Positions 1-6,749 of a DNA stretch of 12,359 nucleotides are shown piece by piece (position 1 is the first letter of the stretch; each line of letters starts with the position of its first letter). Under the pieces are notes generated by a model. It saw only the letters and a program-made list of their open reading frames with translations. It was not told the origin of the DNA and did no database searches. The translations under genes and the position numbers were made by a program. Source of the DNA: RGIG8782 sp017475895 (GTDB lineage Bacteria > Pseudomonadota > Alphaproteobacteria > Rickettsiales > UBA1997); contig CAMVHP010000025.1 of NCBI GenBank assembly GCA_947167315.1, positions 1 to 12,359 of the forward strand, written 5' to 3'.

Positions 1-211
1 CAATTCTCCGTTTATTCTAATTTGGGTTTGTTTTATTTCCTCTTATGGATGACAGTAAAACCCTTCTTAAAGAATTACCCAAAGTTGTTCCATAACCCCC
101 TTCCAATGGTTCAACAGTTATGGTTGCTTTAGTTTTTGACTTATCCTTATATTCAACATCAATTGAATTAGGAAATATAACCTCTTTCCAATTTTCTTGT
201 AAAACAGTCAT
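1..211 (-). CDS. rpoA: RNA polymerase alpha subunit, 5' part, apparently frameshifted
   Basis: The alpha subunit nucleates RNA polymerase assembly. The gene starts at ATG 211 and runs off the left edge. Residues 1-58 match the N-terminal domain: NWKEVIFPN, VEPLEGGYG (33-41), TTLGNSLRRVLLSSIRG (42-58) with the conserved dimerisation arginines. Then the frame reads NKTNPN and stops at TAG (17-19). If one A is skipped in the A-rich stretch at 31-38, the frame reads IKQTQIRINGEL up to the edge. That matches the expected region (xxxTxVxIDGVL) with exactly the right spacing. So there is a single-base insertion relative to a working gene. The ribosome binding site is weak. Only the first fifth of the usual 310-340 residues is in the window. 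Identity is sure; whether it is functional is open. Confidence 0.9.
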
Positions 212-234
212 TTCTATTACCAGTCTTTATTAAA

Positions 235-642
235 CTAATTCCTTCTTCTTTTTGGAGGTCTACAACCATTGTGTGGATAGTAAGTATCATCTGTTATTGA
301 CAAAACTGCCACATCATTACTTTGTAAAGCTCTTAAAGCTGATTCTCTACCAACACCAGCACCTCTAATTATAACGTTTGCCGTCTGAAAACCATACTCT
401 TTTGCCTTTTCAACAGCATTTGATGCAACCATTTGTGCAGCATATGGAGTTGATTTTCTTGAACCTTTAAAACCCATTTTACCAGAAGACGACCAAGCGA
501 TAACATTACCTTGTGTATCTGATATGGAAACTATCGTATTATTAAAGGTAGCTAAAATATTAACTGTCCCAACAACTATATTTCTTCTTTTTTTACTAGC
601 TGTTGTGGTCTTTTTTGCAGTAGTCTTATTTTCTTTTGCCAT
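235..642 (-). CDS. rpsK: 30S ribosomal protein S11
   Basis: S11 forms part of the small-subunit platform near the E site. The 135 residues begin with a Lys/Thr-rich extension (1-20). The core follows: ATFNNTIVSISDTQGN, SSGKMGFKGSRKSTPYAAQ (about 52-70), RGAGVGRESALRALQS and the end HNGCRPPKRRRN. The last strand reads TDDTYYPHNG instead of the frequent TDVTPIPHNG. A strong AAGGAG lies 7 bases before ATG. The gap to rpsM is 10 bases. In E. coli rpsD follows this gene; here it is absent and rpoA comes next after 23 bases. Confidence 0.97.
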   Translation of the reverse strand: MAKENKTTAKKTTTASKKRRNIVVGTVNILATFNNTIVSISDTQGNVIAWSSSGKMGFKGSRKSTPYAAQMVASNAVEKAKEYGFQTANVIIRGAGVGRESALRALQSNDVAVLSITDDTYYPHNGCRPPKRRRN

Positions 643-652
643 AATTTACTCC

Positions 653-1054
653 TTACTTCTTCTTAGCTGCTATTGGAACTCTCTTGCCTCTTTTTGTCTT
701 GGCATTATTATGAGTTCTTTGACCTCTTACAGGTAACTTTTTAACGTGTCTAACTCCTCTATTACAACCCAAATCTATAAGTCTTTTTATATCGGAATGA
801 ACTTTTCTTCTTAAATCACCCTCAACTAAGCCCACTTCACCTGGATGTTCTTCACTTTCAGCAGCCTGTTTATTTATCAGGTCTCTAACCTTTGATAAAA
901 CATCTTCAGGAACTTCGTTTGTTCTCAGTTGTTTATCAATATTAAGAGTGTCGCATATTTTTTCCGCTCTACTCCTACCTATACCGTAAACATACGTCAA
1001 AGCGATAACAAATCTTTTATTCGTAGGTATATTTACACCCGCTATTCTAGCCAA
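653..1054 (-). CDS. rpsM: 30S ribosomal protein S13 with an 11-12 residue insertion, TTG start
   Basis: S13 in the small-subunit head bridges to L5 and contacts tRNA. The protein has 133 residues, about 11 more than usual. MARIAGVNIPTNKR, IALTYVYGIGRSRA, VEGDLRRKVHSDIKRLIDLG and LPVRGQRTHNNAKT are canonical. Between the helix ending in INKQ (about residue 63) and LVEGDLRR (76-83) there is an extra AAESEEHPGEVG, acidic and probably a surface loop. The start codon is TTG 1052-1054. It gives the exact family N-terminus and has AGAGGT 5 bases upstream inside the end of adk, so this start is well supported. It is 3 bases from adk. Confidence 0.95.
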   Translation of the reverse strand: MARIAGVNIPTNKRFVIALTYVYGIGRSRAEKICDTLNIDKQLRTNEVPEDVLSKVRDLINKQAAESEEHPGEVGLVEGDLRRKVHSDIKRLIDLGCNRGVRHVKKLPVRGQRTHNNAKTKRGKRVPIAAKKK

Positions 1055-1057
1055 ATC

Positions 1058-1732
1058 TTACCTCTTATCTTTGTTAATATTTTTAATTATTTTATCTATA
1101 TCTTGACTGATATTTTCTATATTTTTTACAGCATCTATAAAATAAATCAAGTTTTTTTTGTCATAATACTCTATTATTCTATTAGACATATCTTCATAAA
1201 TATCAAATCTTTTATTTATAGCGTTAATGTCCGTGTCATCGCTTCTAACAGAAAACTCAGTTGATCCACAGACATCACAAACTCCCTCAACTTTTGTATT
1301 ACTGAAAAACTTGTTGTATACAGCTTTACACTTTTTACACTCAAATCTTCCGGAAGTTCGTTTAATCACTATATCTCTAGGAATATTCAAAACTAAAACC
1401 GCGTCCATAGACAATTTTTTACTTTTCAAATATTCCTCAAAATCAATGGCTTGTTCAATTGTTCTGGGAAAACCATCCAAAATAAAACCATTCTTACAGT
1501 CTTCACTTTCCAATCGATCGTATAAAATCCTAGTCATAATATCGAACGGTACCAATTTACCATTTGATATTAGACTATTAATTTCATTACCAAGCTCATC
1601 TCCAACGGTTATCCTTTCTCTCAATAAAACACCCGTCGATATGACAGGTATATTATAATTTTGAGAAATTATCTTGGCTTGGGTTCCTTTTCCAGATCCA
1701 GCAGGACCCATCAATATAAGTCTTATCGACAA
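1058..1732 (-). CDS. adk: adenylate kinase with zinc-type lid, TTG start
   Basis: Adenylate kinase balances AMP, ADP and ATP in the cytosol. The 224-residue protein is the long-lid type. It has the P-loop GPAGSGKGT (9-17), GFILDGFPRT (82-91) with the AMP-binding Arg, a lid with four cysteines at 132, 135, 152 and 155 (C-x2-C-x16-C-x2-C), and RSDD (163-166) and KRF (174-176) supplying lid and core arginines. The usual STGDMLR reads STGVLLR, so the Asp of that motif is missing. The start is TTG 1732; no ATG fits, because the first one (Met8) would cut into the P-loop. A GAGG in the end of secY lies 10 bases upstream. The secY-adk-rpsM order is typical of alphaproteobacteria. Confidence 0.95.
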   Translation of the reverse strand: MSIRLILMGPAGSGKGTQAKIISQNYNIPVISTGVLLRERITVGDELGNEINSLISNGKLVPFDIMTRILYDRLESEDCKNGFILDGFPRTIEQAIDFEEYLKSKKLSMDAVLVLNIPRDIVIKRTSGRFECKKCKAVYNKFFSNTKVEGVCDVCGSTEFSVRSDDTDINAINKRFDIYEDMSNRIIEYYDKKNLIYFIDAVKNIENISQDIDKIIKNINKDKR

Positions 1733-1733
1733 T

Positions 1734-2993
1734 TTATCTAACCCTCACTCTTCTTCTTTTGTTAACACTATTATATTTATCTGAAAATGCATATGACTGG
1801 AATTGCGTTATCAGATCTATCATAGTACTAACAATAATCAGTAAACTTGTACCACCAATGGTTAAATTGATGGAATAAACCCTAAATAATATGTCTGGTA
1901 TAATGCAGACAAAAATTAGGTAAATTGAACCAACTAAATTTAGCTTGTTGATGATATCGTCAAAGTACTCCGTTGTGTTTTTACCGGGCCTTATACCAGC
2001 TATAAAACAGTTGCTCTTTTTTAAATTATCCGCCAATTCCTCCGTATCAAAAACGATTGAAGAATAAAAGAACGAAAAGAATACAACCCCAACAGAAAAT
2101 AATATCACGTACAAAACACTACCTCTCTGGAAGTAGGTCGACATTTTAGAGGCTAATTCGGCATTAAAAAACTGTGTTATCACCAGCGGAAACGTTATTA
2201 TTGAACTGGCAAATATCGGTGGTATAACACCGGAAATATTTATCTTTAACGGAATGTAGGAATTATCCCCAGCACCCTTCATTAAAGCTCTATTCGGATA
2301 TTGTATCTTTATGTTCCTTGTGGCCTTTTCCACGTATATAACAAAGGAAATCAATAATACAAATGAAATAATTAAAGCCACAACAAAACCTATAGAATAC
2401 ATACCTGACTTTGACAACTGCAGTATATTAACAAAATTAGTAGGTAATTCTGCTATTATACCAACAGCTATCAATATAGATATTCCGTTTCCAATTCCTT
2501 GATGTGTTATCTTGTCACCAAGCCACATCAAAAACATTGTACTACCAAGCAAACTAAAAACAGTTGTCCATAAAAATATTTTAGAACTACTTATAAAAGC
2601 TGAATGTTCCAGATTAAAAAAAGCATAATATATTCCTACGGATTGAAAAAAACCAAGTACTAAAGTTAAATACTTTGTGTATTGATTTAACTTTCTTCTA
2701 CCAGCTTCGCCTTCCTTTCCCAATTCACCAATACTTTTATATATGGACCCCAACAGCTGTATTATAATGGAGGCAGTAATGTATGGCATTATATTTAGCG
2801 CAAATATACTCATCCTCTGAAACGCACCACCGGAGAACATATTTATCATGTTAAATATAGAGTTGGAACTACTGTTAAAATAATCACTTATTATTTTTGT
2901 GTCAATTCCAGGTAACGGAATGAATGTTCCAATCCTATATATAACAAGAATCAGTAAGGTAAATAAAATTCTATTTTTTAATTCAGAACTCAT
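1734..2993 (-). CDS. secY: protein translocase subunit SecY, short N-terminus
   Basis: SecY is the pore subunit of the SecYEG channel in the inner membrane. At 419 residues it is a little shorter than the usual 430-445. About ten hydrophobic segments are visible. Signature stretches are IMPYITASIIIQLL (68-81), KEGEAGRRKLNQYTKY (93-108), GIGNGISILI (166-175), SGVIPPIFASSI (254-265), ADNLKKSNCFIAGIRPG (321-337) and IGGTSLLI (379-386). It starts MSSELKNRILF, lacking about 15 residues that precede ELKxRxLF in E. coli. An upstream in-frame stop (3006-3008) rules out a longer form. The cytosolic C4 loop (NRALMKGAGDNS, 234-245) is shorter than in E. coli and lacks its Arg-Arg pair. The C5 loop Arg335 is kept. 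The C-terminus is very basic (RRRVRVR). Confidence 0.97.
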   Translation of the reverse strand: MSSELKNRILFTLLILVIYRIGTFIPLPGIDTKIISDYFNSSSNSIFNMINMFSGGAFQRMSIFALNIMPYITASIIIQLLGSIYKSIGELGKEGEAGRRKLNQYTKYLTLVLGFFQSVGIYYAFFNLEHSAFISSSKIFLWTTVFSLLGSTMFLMWLGDKITHQGIGNGISILIAVGIIAELPTNFVNILQLSKSGMYSIGFVVALIISFVLLISFVIYVEKATRNIKIQYPNRALMKGAGDNSYIPLKINISGVIPPIFASSIITFPLVITQFFNAELASKMSTYFQRGSVLYVILFSVGVVFFSFFYSSIVFDTEELADNLKKSNCFIAGIRPGKNTTEYFDDIINKLNLVGSIYLIFVCIIPDILFRVYSINLTIGGTSLLIIVSTMIDLITQFQSYAFSDKYNSVNKRRRVRVR

Positions 2994-3000
2994 TTTTAGC

Positions 3001-3423
3001 CTATTTTAAATATTTGTTAGCATCTTTTGAAGCTTTATCTGCTTCAATTTTAAAATCAACATTAACAGGTTTTTTGCCCATTATTATTTTTACCAACTCA
3101 TTCTTCTTTATAATTTTCTTTTTAGTAAGAATGTCCTTAGTAATAACCTCACTTTTATTTAAAGTTCCACTATCAAATAAATTCATTATTGTATCGGTAG
3201 TCAAAACCTTGTATTGTGTTTTAAATATATTTGTGAATCCTCTCTTTGGAAGTCTCATGTACAACTTGGTTTGTCCACCTTCGAATCCATTAATGGATGC
3301 TCCACTTCTGGCCTTTTGACCCTTATGTCCTCTACCTGAAGTTTTACCTTTACCAGAACCTATACCTCTTCCGAGTCTTTTTTTGTCTTGGTTTGCTATT
3401 GATGGTAATTCATTTAATTTCAT
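3001..3423 (-). CDS. rplO: 50S ribosomal protein L15
   Basis: L15 is a late-assembly protein of the large subunit with a long glycine- and arginine-rich N-terminal extension. The 140 residues begin MKLNELPSI, followed by RLGRGIGSGKGKTSGRGHKGQKARSG (about 17-42). Then comes EGGQTKLYMRLPKRGFTN (49-66), the family hallmark. The C-terminal half is Lys- and Ile-rich and more divergent. TAGGAGAG sits directly before ATG. The gene ends 7 bases before secY. Confidence 0.95.
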   Translation of the reverse strand: MKLNELPSIANQDKKRLGRGIGSGKGKTSGRGHKGQKARSGASINGFEGGQTKLYMRLPKRGFTNIFKTQYKVLTTDTIMNLFDSGTLNKSEVITKDILTKKKIIKKNELVKIIMGKKPVNVDFKIEADKASKDANKYLK

Positions 3424-3430
3424 ATCTCTC

Positions 3431-3637
3431 CTATTTTAAATTAACTTTAACCAAATGAGAAACTTTTAGCAACATACCATAAATATCAGCGGTACATTTT
3501 AATTCAACAGTTGAACCTATACCTCTAAGTCCTAGACCTTTTAAAGTTCCCTGTTGTTCTTTAGATCTACCAAATTTACTACCAGTCTGTTCTACAACTA
3601 TAGTTTTGTTTTCTAGATCATTGAATTTTAATAGCAT
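3431..3637 (-). CDS. rpmD: 50S ribosomal protein L30
   Basis: L30 is a small large-subunit protein not present in all bacteria. The 68 residues are a little longer than the common 58-62, because of extra residues at the N-terminus. The core VVEQTGSKFGRSKEQQGTLKGLGLRGIGSTVEL (about 14-46) and the end KVSHLVKV are typical. Its ribosome binding site is GAGGAG, formed by the last codons of rpsE. Its own TAG stop lies in the TAGGAGAG that serves rplO. Confidence 0.94.
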   Translation of the reverse strand: MLLKFNDLENKTIVVEQTGSKFGRSKEQQGTLKGLGLRGIGSTVELKCTADIYGMLLKVSHLVKVNLK

Positions 3638-3639
3638 AT

Positions 3640-4248
3640 TTACTCCTCAACAGCGTTGTTTTTATTATCTTCTTCAGGAGCGTTGTTAGCATCTTGACCT
3701 TCAACGTTAACATCAACATTACCGTTGTTACTAACAACATTTCTTCTTTTAACAATTTCACTAACATGTTTAGATCTTCTATCTGCAACATTTTTTGGAG
3801 AGTTCATACTCTTCAGTGCATCAAAAGTAGCCAAAATCATGTTGTAAGGATTGTTTGTTCCAATGGATTTCGAAACTATATCCTGAACACCCAAACACTC
3901 AAAAACTGCTCGCATAGGACCACCGGAAATTATACCTGTACCAGCAGGAGCTGGTCTCAACACAACATGACCTCTACCGTGTTTACCTTCACATTCGTGG
4001 TGCAGTGTTCTTGCTTCCTTCAGTGGAACCTTTATCATTGCTTTTTTAGCATTTTCCAATGCTTTGTTACGAGCATCTGCTACTTCTCTTGCCTTTCCTG
4101 CTCCGAAGCCAACTCTACCTTTTCCGTCTCCAACCACAACTATAGCAGCAAAAGACAGTCTGCTACCTCCGGTTGTAGTTTTCGAAACTTTATTTACACA
4201 GACTAGCCTCTCTATTATATTTACAGTTTCTTTATTATTCTTATACAT
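3640..4248 (-). CDS. rpsE: 30S ribosomal protein S5 with an acidic Asn-rich tail
   Basis: S5 supports decoding accuracy and sits at the mRNA entry channel. The protein has 202 residues. The S5 domain is clear: ERLVCVNKVSKTTTGGSRLS, FAAIVVVGDGKGRVGFGAGK (about 33-52), LHHECEGKHGRGHVVLRPAP, GIISGGPMRAVFECLGVQD and KSIGTNNPYNMILATFDALK. After about residue 170 there is a 32-residue tail rich in Asn, Val, Asp and Glu, ending in AVEE, with no match to the conserved core. The closing Glu-Glu codons, GAG GAG, form the Shine-Dalgarno site for rpmD two bases downstream. AAGGGT precedes its own ATG. Confidence 0.96.
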   Translation of the reverse strand: MYKNNKETVNIIERLVCVNKVSKTTTGGSRLSFAAIVVVGDGKGRVGFGAGKAREVADARNKALENAKKAMIKVPLKEARTLHHECEGKHGRGHVVLRPAPAGTGIISGGPMRAVFECLGVQDIVSKSIGTNNPYNMILATFDALKSMNSPKNVADRRSKHVSEIVKRRNVVSNNGNVDVNVEGQDANNAPEEDNKNNAVEE

Positions 4249-4268
4249 AGAATCTACCCTTTATTCAA

Positions 4269-4628
4269 TTAAAATTCTAAACCATTTTCTCTTGCGGAAT
4301 CTGCTAGTGCCTTAACTCTTCCGATGTACAGATATGGACCTTTGTTAAAAGCAACCTGATTGATTTTTTGTTCCAGTGCCTTTTTAGCAATCTCTTTTCC
4401 AACCATTTCTGCAATTTCTATTCCGCTTTTTTTGCTCAAATCTTTGGCGGTAAACACTTCGTCTTTTGAAGAAGTGGAAACCAAAACATTACCATCCAAA
4501 TCAACTATTTGAGCATAAATATTTTTATTACTCTTAAAAACATTTAAAATAGGTCTCTTGTTTTTGTTATTGGTCTTAATTCTATAAGAATTTCTTTTTT
4601 TTCTTCTGTCTAACAATTCTTTATTCAT
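4269..4628 (-). CDS. rplR: 50S ribosomal protein L18
   Basis: L18 binds 5S rRNA with L5 in the central protuberance. The 119 residues show the basic N-terminus (RRKKRNSYRIKTNNKNKRP), then LNVFKSNKNIYAQIVDLDGNVLVSTS (about 28-53) and the C-terminal GPYLYIGRVKALADSARENGLEF. The residues before YIGRVKALAD are usually FDRGGYLYHGR-like. Here the segment is FNKGPYLYIGR, still recognisable. AGG is suitably placed upstream in the 8-base gap from rplF. Confidence 0.95.
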   Translation of the reverse strand: MNKELLDRRKKRNSYRIKTNNKNKRPILNVFKSNKNIYAQIVDLDGNVLVSTSSKDEVFTAKDLSKKSGIEIAEMVGKEIAKKALEQKINQVAFNKGPYLYIGRVKALADSARENGLEF

Positions 4629-4636
4629 ATTGCTAC

Positions 4637-5170
4637 CTATTTCTTTTTACCTTCTTTTCTCAAAATCCATTGACCTTGATATTTTATACCTTTACCTTTA
4701 TATGGTTCTGTTGTTCTGAAAGATATAATTCTTGATGCGAATGTACCAACCTTTTCTTTGTCAACACCTTGTATATTTATCAAGTTAGGTTTTTCAGGAG
4801 TAACTGTTATTCCCTCTGGAATCTTCATAACTATATCGTGACTATAGCCCAGATTCAGCACCAAAAATGATTTAGAAACATCAGCTTTATAACCAACACC
4901 ATTGTATTCCAAAACCACCTTATATCCTTCCGTTAAACCCTTAACTATATTGAATATATTACTTCTATGTAGTCCACAAAATCTTGTGGTGTCCGCATCG
5001 CTATTTTCTTTAACTAAAATTTCCTTTCCATCAAACGAAACATCAACTTTAGTACCAAAATCATAACTTCTACTTTGGTTTCCCTTCGAGATAGTTATAA
5101 TTGTGTCTTCTATTTTAACCTTTATATCACCACTAACTTTAATTGGTAATTTTCCTATTCTACTAACCAT
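4637..5170 (-). CDS. rplF: 50S ribosomal protein L6
   Basis: L6 sits near the factor-binding site of the large subunit and is built from two similar domains. The 177 residues have the typical start SRIGKLPI. They include KGLTEGYKVVLEYNGVGYKA (about 78-97), LNLGYSHDIVMKIPEGI and the C-terminal RTTEPYKGKGIKYQGQWILRKEGKKK, which is very conserved. GGAG lies 5 bases before ATG. The gap to rpsH is 11 bases. Nothing unusual was seen. Confidence 0.97.
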   Translation of the reverse strand: MVSRIGKLPIKVSGDIKVKIEDTIITISKGNQSRSYDFGTKVDVSFDGKEILVKENSDADTTRFCGLHRSNIFNIVKGLTEGYKVVLEYNGVGYKADVSKSFLVLNLGYSHDIVMKIPEGITVTPEKPNLINIQGVDKEKVGTFASRIISFRTTEPYKGKGIKYQGQWILRKEGKKK

Positions 5171-5181
5171 AAAAACTCCAA

Positions 5182-5574
5182 TTAAAATATTTTTAATAAT
5201 AATTCACCACCAACATTTAGATGTTTAGCATCATAGTCGGTAATAACTCCCTTTGGAGTAGATAAAATAACAACACCTAAACCATTGTATACAACTGGTA
5301 TATTTTCAACCTTTGAATATACACGTCTTCCTGGTTTTGATATAACTTCAATATCCTTTATAACCGGCTGTAGACCAGTGTAGGATAATGTAATCTCTAT
5401 CACATCAAAACTGCCGTTATTTTCCACAACATAGTCCTGTATAAAACCATCTTTTTTAAGTATATCCAATATACTCAATTTTAGTTTAGAACTTGGAGTA
5501 ACAACTTTTTCTTTTCTAGCCATCTGTCCGTTTTTTAGACAGGTAACCAATTGAGATACTGCGTGATTTGTCAT
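5182..5574 (-). CDS. rpsH: 30S ribosomal protein S8
   Basis: S8 binds the central domain of 16S rRNA; in E. coli it represses the spc operon by binding mRNA near the rplE start. The protein has 130 residues. KNGQMARKEKVVTPSSKLKLSIL (about 14-36) and SKPGRRVYSK are diagnostic, as is the C-terminal STPKGVITDYDAKHLNVGGELL. The usual last residues (often CxVW) are replaced by LKIF, so the C-terminal end is atypical. The N-terminus MTNHAVSQLVTCL is also divergent from the common DPIADMLTRI. TAGGTG is well placed before ATG. The gap to rpsN is 7 bases. Confidence 0.94.
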   Translation of the reverse strand: MTNHAVSQLVTCLKNGQMARKEKVVTPSSKLKLSILDILKKDGFIQDYVVENNGSFDVIEITLSYTGLQPVIKDIEVISKPGRRVYSKVENIPVVYNGLGVVILSTPKGVITDYDAKHLNVGGELLLKIF

Positions 5575-5581
5575 ATTACAC

Positions 5582-5887
5582 CTACCAACTTGATTTTTTT
5601 AAACCAGGAATCTTTCCCCAAGAAGCTAATTCTCTCAACATTATTCTGGAAAGCCCAAAATAACGGTGATAAGCTCTTGGTCTACCAGTTAAAGCACATC
5701 TATTTCTATATCTAACTCTTGCCGAATTTCTTGGCATTTCAGACAACTTAATCATAGCTGCAACTCTAGCGTCTGGTGTAAGATTAACATCATTCATAGT
5801 TTGCTTTAATTTAGCCCTTTTTGAAGCAAACCTCTCAATCTGTTCTTTTCTTTTTTTATTTTTTTCTATTGCACTTACTTTTGCCAT
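5582..5887 (-). CDS. rpsN: 30S ribosomal protein S14, zinc-free long type
   Basis: S14 is a small-subunit head protein. At 101 residues this is the long form without the two CXXC zinc pairs seen in the short form. It starts MAKVSAIEKNKKRK. The C-terminal half, RNRCALTGRPRAYHRYFGLS and the end GKIPGLKKSSW, is near identical to alphaproteobacterial S14. GTGAGGAT before the ATG is the ribosome binding site. It lies between rplE and rpsH as in most bacteria. Confidence 0.97.
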   Translation of the reverse strand: MAKVSAIEKNKKRKEQIERFASKRAKLKQTMNDVNLTPDARVAAMIKLSEMPRNSARVRYRNRCALTGRPRAYHRYFGLSRIMLRELASWGKIPGLKKSSW

Positions 5888-5902
5888 ATCCTCACTCTTT
5901 TA

Positions 5903-6439
5903 TTATTTTAAAGGAAATTTCATTTCTAGTAACAATGCCTTACATTCATCTATGGTTTTAGCGTTTGTTACTATGTTAATATTCATACCTAAAACTTTAT
6001 AAGCTTTATCTAAATCTATTTCTGGAAAAATAGTATGCTCTTTGATACCAAAACTATAGTGTCCGCTTTGATTAAAGGTTTTACTTGATAAGCCTCTAAA
6101 GTCTTTAATTCTTGGTAAAGCTATGTATATCAATTTATCTAAAAAGTTATACATTCTATCACCTCTCAAAGTAACTTTACAAGCTATAGGTGAACCTTCT
6201 CTTAATTTAAAACTTGCCACAGATTTTTTGGCATTAACTAAAACAGCCTTCTGACCAGCTATTGCTGACAGTTGCTCCACAACATACTTCAAAAAGTTGC
6301 TGTCAACATCGGTACTTTTAAACGCTATATTCAAAGAAACCTTTTGTAGTCTAGGTATTTCTAATTCATTTTTATAACCAAACTTTTTCTTCAAATTTTC
6401 TTTCATTGTAGTTTGGTAAATTTCTTTCAAATGAGACAT
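5903..6439 (-). CDS. rplE: 50S ribosomal protein L5
   Basis: L5 binds 5S rRNA in the central protuberance and touches the small subunit. From ATG 6439 the protein has 178 residues, the typical length. The family pattern is seen in IPRLQKVSLNIAFK, GQKAVLVNAKKSVASFKLREG, KVTLRGDRMYNFLDKL and GHYSFGIKEHTIFPEID. A GTG at 6446-6448 also opens the frame, but it is part of the AGGTGA Shine-Dalgarno sequence, so the ATG is preferred; it gives the usual MSHLKE-type start. The gap to rplX is one base. Confidence 0.95.
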   Translation of the reverse strand: MSHLKEIYQTTMKENLKKKFGYKNELEIPRLQKVSLNIAFKSTDVDSNFLKYVVEQLSAIAGQKAVLVNAKKSVASFKLREGSPIACKVTLRGDRMYNFLDKLIYIALPRIKDFRGLSSKTFNQSGHYSFGIKEHTIFPEIDLDKAYKVLGMNINIVTNAKTIDECKALLLEMKFPLK

Positions 6440-6440
6440 C

Positions 6441-6749
6441 TTAATCACCTACCTTATTTCCGGTTTTCTTAAAAACTCTAACTTTCTTACCGTCTTCAAT
6501 TTTAAAACCAACCTTTGCTGGCTTTCCATTCTCGACTAAAGAAACATTAGAAACATGAATAGACTTTTCAACGCTTACTATCTGTCCCGGAGTATTCATT
6601 GTTGGCTTCTTGTGCTTTTTAACTACATTTACACCAGCAACAATCACTCTTTCATCCTTAGGACTAACTGATAAAACCTCACCAGTTTTTCCCTTACTCT
6701 TTCCGGTCAATACTACTACTGTATCACCTTTTTTAATTTTTGCTGCCAT
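6441..6749 (-). CDS. rplX: 50S ribosomal protein L24
   Basis: L24 helps start large-subunit assembly. The 102 residues include a KOW motif at the N-terminus (KKGDTVVVLTGKSKGKTGEV, about 6-25). GVNVVKKHKKP and the end VRVFKKTGNKV also fit. It begins in the stop codon of rplN (TAATG), with GAGGT inside the end of rplN as ribosome binding site. One base separates it from rplE, so L14, L24 and L5 are likely translated in a coupled way. Confidence 0.96.
   Translation of the reverse strand: MAAKIKKGDTVVVLTGKSKGKTGEVLSVSPKDERVIVAGVNVVKKHKKPTMNTPGQIVSVEKSIHVSNVSLVENGKPAKVGFKIEDGKKVRVFKKTGNKVGD

Noticed and set aside
929..1264. Plus-strand hydrophobic open frame of 111 codons opposite rpsM and adk
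   Set aside because: The apparent membrane-like character comes from reading Lys/Asn/Asp-rich AT-rich genes in reverse; no independent support.
1227..1658. Plus-strand open frame of 143 codons opposite adk
   Set aside because: Antisense of a clear adenylate kinase; its composition mirrors the codons of the real gene. No ribosome binding site or context supports it.
3694..4206. Plus-strand open frame of 170 codons opposite rpsE
   Set aside because: It is the antisense of a strongly conserved S5 gene, rich in Cys, Ser and Asn with no recognisable domain; a shadow frame.
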